Source of the DNA: Clostridiaceae bacterium
GTDB lineage: Bacteria > Bacillota > Clostridia > Saccharofermentanales > UBA5734
Reading direction: 5' to 3'
NCBI GenBank assembly: GCA_012727965.1
Contig: JAAYFZ010000147.1
Span: 1-8,139, forward strand
Length of the DNA stretch: 8,139 bases
Positions 1 to 6,169 of this stretch are shown here, piece after piece. The first letter of the stretch is position 1. Each line of letters starts with the position of its first letter. A program made the position numbers and the translations under genes. The notes under the pieces were generated by a model. That model saw only the letters and a program-made list of their open reading frames with translations. It searched no databases and was not told the DNA's origin.

Positions 1-108
1 GGTTACATCATCTTCGCGAGCTAGCCTGGTTAACTCCTGATTGCTGTTGATAAGCTCTGCTGTTTTCTCAACAACAGAAGTAGAACCTTGCGATTGGTTT
101 TCAAATTT
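1..108 (-). pseudogene. Shifted-frame continuation: linker and start of a probable GGDEF domain
   Basis: Reading the minus strand in the -1 frame from base 108 gives 36 codons with no stop up to base 1. They begin KFENQSQGSTSVVEKTAELI and end with NQELTRLAREDDVT. The heptad-like linker followed by LAREDDVT matches the usual entry to GGDEF domains (L-A-x-x-D-x-L/V-T-G-L-x-N-R-R). The catalytic GG(D/E)EF loop itself would lie outside the window. One extra A in the minus-strand A-run (T-run 106-109 on the plus strand) would restore a single frame ...DTIEKFENQ.... I therefore read this as the true C-terminal part of the gene at 30-914, disrupted by a one-base deletion or joined by -1 frameshifting. 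An EAL domain after GGDEF cannot be excluded. Confidence 0.6.
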
Positions 109-914
109 TCGATAGTATCGGCCGGCGGAAGGGCCTTAACATTATGTTTAACCGCCATGCTGATTCCAGTAGTAATCAATAGAATATATAACATATAAAT
201 TACATCGATCAATGTATTGGGTATATAGAGATTTTCGAATAGAGCATAACCGTAAAACAGATCAGTAACTGAGTAGATCAAAACAGCTGCAGCAATTATA
301 TGACCAGCCGGTGGAGCCTTGCGAACTCTGATTGACATAAGCCAGATAAATATACAGGTGATAACGACGGCATCACTAATGATGTAAATAGAGGTACTTA
401 CAATAACTGGATCAAACAAATCAACTGTCGATTCAAGTGAGCGGAAAAAAAGAATCCAGATTACACCAACACTGTCGATTACCGTAACAGAAGCGTCAAG
501 CAGTAAAATCAAAAAGTTCCAGCGTTGCCTCTGATTTACCAGAAAAACAATCGCTGCTATTGCCATCAAAATGTTAGGTACCGTATATAAGTAGAGGAAA
601 AGATCCATTTCTTCAGGTTTTCGTGTGAAAATGATGGCAAAAACAGCCCAGAGAATATCTGCTAGAGCCCACCAAAGAATGCTTAGTGCCAACAATTTCC
701 AGGCAGAATTGTACTTGTTGAACCAACCGCCTTTTGATCCTCTGGATTTTGAATTATCTATGAGCGAATAATGGATGATTGCAAATGAAATAAGTAAAAT
801 AGCTGCAGAAAGAATATTCGCTGCATTTTCCAGTTGCAGGAGTGCTGAAAAGCTATATGCCAAAAAGAACGCAAACAATAAATAAATCTGTTTGCTAATT
901 TTGATGTTTTCCAT
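30..914 (-). CDS. Polytopic membrane protein, N-terminal sensor part of a probable GGDEF protein (frameshifted)
   Basis: The 294-residue frame has about eight hydrophobic helices (near residues 10-27, 33-51, 73-96, 104-126, 133-157, 168-193, 205-225 and 233-254), with a basic loop at 53-68. No catalytic motif lies in this part. The layout is that of a membrane sensor module ahead of a cytoplasmic output domain. The tail after residue 269 (LKTNRK... to the stop at 30-32) looks out of frame. The -1 frame instead gives a charged linker leading into what looks like a GGDEF domain start, so the intact gene would run past base 1. The ATG at 914 is preceded by GAGGAT five to six bases upstream. A perfect TATAAT lies at 964-959 on the same strand. 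The gene is divergent from the kinase operon. The membrane assignment is firm; the diguanylate cyclase role is inferred from the shifted frame only. Confidence 0.75.
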   Translation of the reverse strand: MENIKISKQIYLLFAFFLAYSFSALLQLENAANILSAAILLISFAIIHYSLIDNSKSRGSKGGWFNKYNSAWKLLALSILWWALADILWAVFAIIFTRKPEEMDLFLYLYTVPNILMAIAAIVFLVNQRQRWNFLILLLDASVTVIDSVGVIWILFFRSLESTVDLFDPVIVSTSIYIISDAVVITCIFIWLMSIRVRKAPPAGHIIAAAVLIYSVTDLFYGYALFENLYIPNTLIDVIYMLYILLITTGISMAVKHNVKALPPADTIENLKTNRKVLLLLLRKQQSLSTAIRS

Positions 915-958
915 GTGATCCTCGCAATTAGTAGATATCTAACAAGTATTGTGAGATT

Positions 959-964
959 ATTATA
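959..964 (-). promoter_or_regulatory. Candidate -10 box for the membrane sensor gene
   Basis: A perfect TATAAT is read on the minus strand at 964-959, about 45 bases upstream of the ATG at 914. No convincing -35 hexamer lies 16-18 bases upstream. It abuts one arm of the inverted repeat at 965-1000. Confidence 0.35.
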
Positions 965-1000
965 GCGCTTTATTCTCAGTATGGAGTATTAAAAAAGCGC
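965..1000. repeat. Inverted repeat between the two divergent promoters
   Basis: GCGCTTT at 965-971 and AAAGCGC at 994-1000 form perfect 7-base arms separated by 22 bases. The repeat fills the space between the minus-strand -10 (959-964) and the plus-strand -10 (1007-1012). It covers the spacer or -35 regions of both candidate promoters, a position suited to a shared operator. It could also form a weak hairpin in RNA, but no T-run follows that would suggest a terminator. Confidence 0.35.
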
Positions 1001-1003
1001 CTA

Positions 1004-1012
1004 TGATATAAT
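1004..1012 (+). promoter_or_regulatory. Extended -10 promoter of the three-gene kinase/peptidase operon
   Basis: TGATATAAT is a TGn-extended consensus -10 box (TATAAT at 1007-1012), 32 bases upstream of the ATG at 1045. The -35 region is not recognisable, which is common for extended -10 promoters. A second TATAAT occurs at 1016-1021 but lacks both the TGn extension and a -35. Confidence 0.5.
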
Positions 1013-1032
1013 TTCTATAATCTTTTTGATTC

Positions 1033-1038
1033 GAGAGG
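1033..1038 (+). promoter_or_regulatory. Ribosome binding site that fixes the start of the shikimate-kinase-like gene
   Basis: GAGAGG ends six bases before the ATG at 1045. It leaves no room for the in-frame TTG at 1039, so the ATG is the better start. Confidence 0.6.
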
Positions 1039-1044
1039 TTGATC

Positions 1045-1572
1045 ATGGCAACAGTTGATAAAATCATACTTATCGGGATGCCTGGCAGTGGCAAGAGCAC
1101 TGCCGGTTTATTGTTGGCCAGAAGTATTTGCTGTGACTTCATAGATACTGATCTTATCATTCAGAAAAAAGCAGGCTTAACTCTACAGAGAATTATAGAT
1201 CAGCGAGGTATGACAGAATTTCTTAATCTAGAAGAGGATGTTCTCCTAAACCTGCCTACTGACAATATTCCTATGGTTATAGCCACTGGCGGCAGTGCAG
1301 TTTTATCAGAATATGCCATGCGTTATCTTAAATCACTTGGTATTTTAGTATGGCTGGATGTTCCTCTTGATATACTGAAGAGAAGACTAAAGAATATTAA
1401 GAGCCGTGGCATTGCAATGGCAGCAGGACAAACGATTGATGAACTTATGTCATTTCGCTTGCCGTTATATGCCAGATATGCAGATATCAGAGTCAATACC
1501 GCAGGTAATACCCTTGAGGAAACTGTCGAACAACTGATGTATGAATTGGAAATACACAAATGCGAATACTAG
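1045..1572 (+). CDS. Shikimate-kinase-like P-loop kinase (divergent subfamily)
   Basis: This 175-residue protein has the size and fold signature of shikimate kinase, which phosphorylates the 3-hydroxyl of shikimate in the aromatic amino acid pathway. Visible motifs are Walker A GMPGSGKST (11-19), the DTD acidic motif (34-36), ATGGS (80-84), a lid-region Arg (R111, RGIAMAAGQT) and FRLPLYARYAD (127-137), with the Arg-x-Pro-Leu-Tyr pattern of the family. Two departures matter. The FRxxE motif, whose Arg binds the shikimate carboxylate, reads FLNLE (L60 in place of Arg), and the GGG loop is GGS. From memory, a Firmicutes subfamily annotated as shikimate kinase shares these features, so its substrate is open and I give no aroK symbol. 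The TTG at 1039 is an alternative start. The stop lies 13 bases inside the next gene, so the two are co-translated. No other aromatic-pathway gene is nearby. Confidence 0.85.
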   Translation: MATVDKIILIGMPGSGKSTAGLLLARSICCDFIDTDLIIQKKAGLTLQRIIDQRGMTEFLNLEEDVLLNLPTDNIPMVIATGGSAVLSEYAMRYLKSLGILVWLDVPLDILKRRLKNIKSRGIAMAAGQTIDELMSFRLPLYARYADIRVNTAGNTLEETVEQLMYELEIHKCEY

Positions 1573-2348
1573 AGGATTTCTATAGTCCCCAGAATTTTGC
1601 TGTCACTGGACAGCCAATCCAGGTCGAGGTAAAGGGCAATACAATTTTCATCGATGCATTCTTCCGATATAACAAAACAGCTCTCAAACCATGGATCGTT
1701 GATGGAATGAGTCAGGCTGATCTGATCGAAGCAGGTATTATCAGGAAGTGGTCAGGTGATTATCGGCTGAGATCAAAAAGATACAAGGGCTATATCAAAA
1801 CACGGGTTGTCGTAAATATCAGAAGGATATTGGTTCCGGATGATCTGACCACAAGATTACTTGATCCCATTGGCAAAAACAGACAGAGAGCCGTGTTGAT
1901 CAAGATAAAGTCGATGCGTATCATGCCTGCGCATGTGATAAGCCCCTGGTATAGAAGACTATGGGGTATATTTAGAACTGGTCAGTGGGAGAGTCTTGGA
2001 ACTAATTGGAGCCGTTTTGCTCCCGGCATTATGGTCATGCCTCCATGTAAACCCGGATCAATTCCTTGGTTTGAACGTATGGCTGCGCATGAGGCTGGTC
2101 ATTTATTTGGTCTAGGTGACGCTTATGGTGCTATCTACAGATACTATTATACTGAGCCTGGTACAGCGAAGTATATGATGAACAGCAACAGACAGGTACA
2201 GGCAAAAGAAATTGCTATGCTTCTAGAAGCTCATATGAGAGGAAAAATGCAGTTCTTCCCGAAAAAATGGGACAGAAAAGTATTTGTTCAAGGTTTCAAA
2301 AGAGAAGTTGATCAGAAGACCAAAGAGCTGGAGAGGAAACGAAGATGA
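1560..2348 (+). CDS. Probable cytoplasmic metzincin-like zinc metallopeptidase
   Basis: The 262-residue protein carries HEAGHLFGLGD at 177-187, the HExxHxxGxxD zinc motif. H177, H181 and D187 would be the ligands and E178 the general base. YMMNSN (205-210) lies about 20 residues downstream and could be the Met-turn that defines metzincins. Asp as the third ligand is known from snapalysin-type (M7) peptidases; other metzincins use His. The N-terminal part has GIIRKWSGDYRL (59-70) and a short strand VVVNI; it may be the first half of the catalytic domain, but I cannot place it in a named family. The C-terminus (232-262) is strongly basic and probably helical. There is no signal peptide or membrane segment, so it appears cytoplasmic or leaves by another route. 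A weak GGA lies nine bases before the ATG, so translation probably depends on coupling to the preceding gene (13-base overlap). Its stop overlaps the next start as ATGA. The substrate is unknown. Confidence 0.8.
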   Translation: MRILEDFYSPQNFAVTGQPIQVEVKGNTIFIDAFFRYNKTALKPWIVDGMSQADLIEAGIIRKWSGDYRLRSKRYKGYIKTRVVVNIRRILVPDDLTTRLLDPIGKNRQRAVLIKIKSMRIMPAHVISPWYRRLWGIFRTGQWESLGTNWSRFAPGIMVMPPCKPGSIPWFERMAAHEAGHLFGLGDAYGAIYRYYYTEPGTAKYMMNSNRQVQAKEIAMLLEAHMRGKMQFFPKKWDRKVFVQGFKREVDQKTKELERKRR

Positions 2349-3841
2349 CTATTTTAGCTATAGATTTAGGGACAACAACAGTTAAGGTTTCTCTTTTTGC
2401 AGATAACATGGCTGTAATAGATTCTGCCCATGAGCGAGTGAATACTGTAACTGGAGCTGGTGGCCTCGCTACTCAGGATGCCTCAGACTGGCTGGAAATA
2501 ATCGGCAGAAACTGCGCGGGCATCAGAGCAAGTTACCCACAGGAGATGTTAGATGTCGCCGGTATTGCGGTAACAGGACATATGATGGGATGTTTACCGG
2601 TTGATAGAGCCGGTCGCCCGCTGGCAGATCATATGCTTCATTCCGACACCAGGGCAAGATCACAATATGATAGGATCGAAGCTCTAATAGGTTCAGACAA
2701 TTTCTATTACCTAACTGGAAATATTCTTAGTGCTGCATCAGTTTTGGCAAAAATTCTCTGGTTTAGAGATAACCATCCGGATTTGTATAACAAAACAGCC
2801 TGCTTCCTAAATGCAAAAGATTACATTTCTGGTTTTCTTACAAGCTGTTTCAATAAGACAGATTATTCTGATGCTTCTCATGCTGGTTTGATTAATATTT
2901 CTACGCGCAAATACCCGCAAGAATTATTCAATGAACTAGATTTGGACATAAATAAAATGCCGGAGCTACATGCTGGTACAGATCAAATTGGCAGTCTGTC
3001 CGAATCGGCGGCGAAATTTCTGGGAATTAATTCCGGTATCCCTGTGATGGCAGGCTCTGGTGATGGAGCATGTTCTGCCATTGGCTCTGCTGCAGGCTCG
3101 CTTGGTGATATATATTGCTGTATGGGAACAACAGCCTGGATTGCTGCGGTAAATGACAAACCGATTTTTGATAAACACAGAAGGAGCTTCAATATTATCA
3201 CTGCCGACGGTAGTGCTGTCAGTACTTACGGAACCACGCAAAATTGCGGTCGATCAACTGATTTCGCTCAGAGATTTTTTGCGATTCCAAATATGAGAGA
3301 TTTCGATGAGCTTGCGGCTTCGGCTCCAGCCGGTTCGGATAATCTGATTTTCCTGCCTTATCTCGATGGTGAGAGATCACCAATCTATGACCCTGACACT
3401 CAGGGTGTTTTCTTCGGCCTCAATAAGAAACATGGCCGTGAACATGGGCTAAGGTCGATTCTGGAGGGTGTAGCCTTCGCACTTAGGCATATTGCTGAGG
3501 TTCATCGCGAGAATGGCATCGCGATAAATCGTGTCAGCTTGATCGGCGGTGGCGGCCGAAGTGAGATTTGGCGCCAGATCCTGGCCAGTACTATCCCTGC
3601 CGAGATTATCAGAGTAGATGTACCCTCCGAAGATGCGACCACACTTGGTGCAGCCATCATAGCAGGAACTGGCGCAGGATTGTTTGGAAGTATCCAACAA
3701 GGCCTTAAATATATCAAAGAGATTGAGGCAACAGCTCCAGAAGCTAAATGGGTTCCGGTTTATGACAGATTGTTTGAGATATATTCAGGCCTTTATCCGG
3801 CACTCAGGAGTTCACATAAAGCACTAGCCGCCGACAAATAG
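2345..3841 (+). CDS. FGGY-family carbohydrate kinase (xylulokinase-like)
   Basis: The 498 residues match the normal length of FGGY kinases, which transfer phosphate from ATP to a sugar or polyol in the cytoplasm. Visible are the N-terminal phosphate loop DLGTTTVK (7-14), SDTRA (100-104, the counterpart of CDQR), GSGDGACSAIG (237-247) with probable catalytic base D240, MGTTAW (260-265), LPYLDGERSP (337-346) and the C-terminal adenosine-binding GGGGRSEIWRQILA (401-414). The overall pattern is closest to xylulokinase. However, the GQMHG motif that contacts xylulose is GHMMG here (78-82), so the substrate may be another pentose, polyol or related compound, and I give no xylB symbol. A GGAGAGG site (2330-2336) lies eight bases before the ATG, and the start overlaps the upstream stop by four bases. 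No isomerase, sugar transporter or regulator is next to it. It is the last gene of the operon and ends in a hairpin. Confidence 0.88.
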   Translation: MTILAIDLGTTTVKVSLFADNMAVIDSAHERVNTVTGAGGLATQDASDWLEIIGRNCAGIRASYPQEMLDVAGIAVTGHMMGCLPVDRAGRPLADHMLHSDTRARSQYDRIEALIGSDNFYYLTGNILSAASVLAKILWFRDNHPDLYNKTACFLNAKDYISGFLTSCFNKTDYSDASHAGLINISTRKYPQELFNELDLDINKMPELHAGTDQIGSLSESAAKFLGINSGIPVMAGSGDGACSAIGSAAGSLGDIYCCMGTTAWIAAVNDKPIFDKHRRSFNIITADGSAVSTYGTTQNCGRSTDFAQRFFAIPNMRDFDELAASAPAGSDNLIFLPYLDGERSPIYDPDTQGVFFGLNKKHGREHGLRSILEGVAFALRHIAEVHRENGIAINRVSLIGGGGRSEIWRQILASTIPAEIIRVDVPSEDATTLGAAIIAGTGAGLFGSIQQGLKYIKEIEATAPEAKWVPVYDRLFEIYSGLYPALRSSHKALAADK

Positions 3842-3882
3842 TCTGACCTCATACTTATATGATATACACAGAGGCTCAGACT
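3840..3882. terminator. Bidirectional hairpin between convergent operons
   Basis: AGTCTGACCTC (3840-3850) pairs with GAGGCTCAGACT (3871-3882): 11 base pairs with one bulged C (3875) and a 20-base loop. The hairpin overlaps the kinase stop codon on the left and the last codons of the permease gene on the right, and both operons run into it. T-tracts are weak on both sides (GTCTTCTTT on the plus strand, ATTTGTC on the minus strand), so termination efficiency is uncertain. Confidence 0.45.
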
Positions 3883-5048
3883 GTGTCAGACTGTCTTCTT
3901 TGCCTGGAGATAACAAGAGCAACTGTTAGAAACGCGAGAGCAAAAACTATTTGAATAAGCAAAGAGTTCGTATAGCTTGTTAGCTCGTTCGATCCGCCTG
4001 TAGACATATGCTGAATCATGCGAACAGCACGGACATACCAATATGTTGGTGTGAAGCTAGCGGCGGCAAGTACGCTGCTGCCAAGCATTTCCTGTGGCAC
4101 GAATACACCACTGATAAAACATGTACCCAAAGCAACGACATTAGCAGCGACCTGCTGCGTTGCTCTGCTGCGTATGAACTGGCTTAACAGGAAGCTTAGA
4201 ATCATCATAGTAACGGCAAAAATAAGTGTATTAAGAACAAGCAGAAGCCAGCGCCTGAAATCAGCGAAATCCTGGAAGAAGACGAGACTGGCCAGACTTA
4301 GTATTATTGCCGCGATAACAGAGAAGAAGAAATTGCCCAATACCAGCTGCATACTATAACTTGATATTTTCACTGGAGAGCTTAAGTTTCGTAAACGAAT
4401 GTCTCTTTGCTGAAATGCCATCATAATCGATGAAACACCGAGGATCATAACAGCGGTAAGTGAATAAGCCATGAAAGTGTAGTAATAGATCATCGAGCTG
4501 AAACCATTATCAATTTCATGAGAACTTAAAGTTACCTCAGCCTCCAAGTCAAGATCACGCTGAATATTAGCGACTGTCTGCTGAAGGTCTCTGCTGGAGT
4601 CTGTTTGCAAATATCTAGAGGCTGCATCCAGATAACGCGTGATCAGTTGATCAGAATAGACCCCCTGATAAGAGTCGGGAAGAGTTGTTCTGATCAGCTT
4701 AAGACTGTCATTTCCGGCGATGAAGCTTTCGCCGAAGCCTGCAGGTATCCGTAAAATGTAAACAACATCACGGAAGAACAAAGCGTCCTGAATACTATCG
4801 CTGTCGCTTTTTATCTCTACTGGTGTAGCTGAGGCGTACAAATACTCTTCAAGACCATCTGAAATCGGCTGACCGCTATCATCATTTATTATTGCCATAC
4901 GCGGCCGGGAAGCTGTGAAATCCACTGCTTCTGCCTGTGGGTTAAAAAGAGTCACCATCATGACAAAGGCTATGAAAACGCCGAGAAAAATCATCATGGA
5001 CGGCAGATTGTGCCGGATTATTTTTAAACATGCTTTAAATACTTGCAT
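3876..5048 (-). CDS. ABC-2 type transporter permease (second membrane subunit, LnrN-like)
   Basis: This 390-residue protein has the ABC-2 exporter layout: one helix near residues 14-34, a large extracytoplasmic domain (about 36-183), then about five helices (184-212, 231-257, 266-290, 297-318 and 363-380). The segment FISGVFVPQEMLG (311-323) followed by SFTPTYWYVRA (331-341) is typical of ABC-2 permeases (GVFxP near the fifth helix, then a P-x-Y/W-W turn). The C-terminus is basic. With the preceding permease and the ATPase it should form a heterodimeric exporter in the membrane. A strong GAGGAGG site (5062-5056) lies seven bases before the ATG, inside the upstream gene. The two frames overlap by 14 bases. 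The stop codon lies within the convergent terminator hairpin. The closest known arrangement I can name is LnrM/LnrN of Bacillus; the exported substrate here is unknown. Confidence 0.87.
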   Translation of the reverse strand: MQVFKACLKIIRHNLPSMMIFLGVFIAFVMMVTLFNPQAEAVDFTASRPRMAIINDDSGQPISDGLEEYLYASATPVEIKSDSDSIQDALFFRDVVYILRIPAGFGESFIAGNDSLKLIRTTLPDSYQGVYSDQLITRYLDAASRYLQTDSSRDLQQTVANIQRDLDLEAEVTLSSHEIDNGFSSMIYYYTFMAYSLTAVMILGVSSIMMAFQQRDIRLRNLSSPVKISSYSMQLVLGNFFFSVIAAIILSLASLVFFQDFADFRRWLLLVLNTLIFAVTMMILSFLLSQFIRSRATQQVAANVVALGTCFISGVFVPQEMLGSSVLAAASFTPTYWYVRAVRMIQHMSTGGSNELTSYTNSLLIQIVFALAFLTVALVISRQRRQSDTV

Positions 5049-6165
5049 ATCGCTGCCTCCTCATGACCATTACTATAATTGAGCCTACAATCAGCTGGAA
5101 TACCAGCATTGCTATGATATTCTGCCAGTAACGCTGCATAGTATCGTAGTAATACAGACTATAGAAAGCGTCACTAATCAGATTTGCCGGATTGATCCAG
5201 CGCATTAGTGGAAAACGTTTAATAACTACATATTTTATGTCAGCAATCATCAGACCTGAGAAGAAACTCATCAACATGGAAAAACCTATCAGGATTGCTG
5301 ATTTGACACCTTCACCGTGATTTCCGACAACACAGATAAGAGCACCTATACTTACTCCCAGAGAACTGCCGAAGAAGCTGGCTAGAACAATATAGCCGAT
5401 CTGACTCCCGAAATTGATGCCTATTATCTGCGTTAGATACAGCAACAGGACTATAATTGAAGCGAAATGTATCAGAAATGCCGCGCTCATGGCGTAGATG
5501 AACTGTCTTAACTTATTAACAGGCGAGACACTAACTCTGGCACCCTGAGCTGAAAGGTTGGCTTTTGCCGCCATAACTTCACGAAAACCCCAGAAACCGC
5601 CATAGAGACAGGCCATTGCTATCAGTGCATAGTAGTAAACATAAGTGTTATCGGGTGCTGAACTACTGGCAGGCTTATCCTCGACCATGCCTGAGGTGTC
5701 AGGCATTAGTACCCTGATATCAGTTTGAGGATCATCCTGCAATATTTTGGCGATAGTTGCGCTGGTCTGCATATATTCGTCAGCAAAAACCTTCAGCATA
5801 GACTGACGCATCCCGGAATACTTAATTACTATTTCGAGTGTGCTGCCTGGTATGATATAGCCCGTTATCTGGTCATCTTGTAATAATTCGTCCGCCTGAC
5901 TGACAGTCAAGAGCTGTGTGGAAAAGAGCGCGTCATCACCTTCTGACAGCTCATTGATGACCTGCTGAAACATTTGATCCTGCGTCCAGGCATCGTTTTC
6001 TATTACAGCGATATCTACCTGGTTGAATATTTCATCAGCATTGAGATCGGTAAAAGCGAAGCTGAACAAAGTTGCCAGCAAAATCGGGAAGAGAAAGGCC
6101 CAGAAAAGTGTCTGCCGGTCTCGTAGACCGCTAAGAAGTCTATAGTAGAAAATATGTCGAAACAT
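5035..6165 (-). CDS. ABC-2 type transporter permease (first membrane subunit, LnrM-like)
   Basis: This 376-residue protein has an N-terminal amphipathic basic stretch, a first helix near 20-38, an extracytoplasmic domain (about 40-172) and five further helices (near 175-194, 221-246, 256-280, 288-309 and 348-368). The stretch AQGARVSVSPVNKLRQF (206-222) is the cytoplasmic coupling region common in ABC-2 permeases (basic, S-P-V/T, K-x-R). The external domain is Asp/Glu/Gln-rich and resembles the large loops of YhaP/LnrM-type exporters. It begins four bases after the ATPase gene ends, with an AGGGGGT ribosome site (6180-6174) inside the ATPase coding end. It overlaps the next permease by 14 bases. 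The role as an exporter half is firm from context; the substrate is inferred only by analogy to be a membrane-active antimicrobial. Confidence 0.87.
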   Translation of the reverse strand: MFRHIFYYRLLSGLRDRQTLFWAFLFPILLATLFSFAFTDLNADEIFNQVDIAVIENDAWTQDQMFQQVINELSEGDDALFSTQLLTVSQADELLQDDQITGYIIPGSTLEIVIKYSGMRQSMLKVFADEYMQTSATIAKILQDDPQTDIRVLMPDTSGMVEDKPASSSAPDNTYVYYYALIAMACLYGGFWGFREVMAAKANLSAQGARVSVSPVNKLRQFIYAMSAAFLIHFASIIVLLLYLTQIIGINFGSQIGYIVLASFFGSSLGVSIGALICVVGNHGEGVKSAILIGFSMLMSFFSGLMIADIKYVVIKRFPLMRWINPANLISDAFYSLYYYDTMQRYWQNIIAMLVFQLIVGSIIVMVMRRQRYASI

Positions 6166-6169
6166 CCGG

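Noticed and set aside
1016..1021. Second TATAAT upstream of the shikimate-kinase-like gene
   Set aside because: It has no TGn extension and no -35 at a suitable distance; the box at 1007-1012 is better.
1039..1044. TTG start two codons upstream of the ATG for the shikimate-kinase-like gene
   Set aside because: The GAGAGG site would be directly adjacent to the TTG, leaving no proper spacing, whereas the ATG at 1045 is six bases away.
960..1160. Open frame on the minus strand, 66 codons
   Set aside because: It runs antisense through the promoter and N-terminal P-loop region of the shikimate-kinase-like gene. Its protein has no recognisable features, and it would overlap both the promoter and the Walker A codons.
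1323..1559. Open frame antisense to the shikimate-kinase-like gene
   Set aside because: It is low-complexity and Ser/Ile-rich, as expected from the complement of the real gene, with no start signal or conserved motif.
2966..3717. Four antisense frames inside the FGGY kinase gene (2966-3241, 2983-3201, 3449-3700, 3502-3717)
   Set aside because: They overlap one another and the well-supported kinase, and their Cys/Pro/Ser-rich products look like shadows.
4018..4359. Plus-strand open frame of 113 codons inside the permease gene
   Set aside because: It is the complement of a conserved ABC-2 membrane region, rich in Ala/Leu/Lys/Arg without domain features, and no credible ribosome site was seen.
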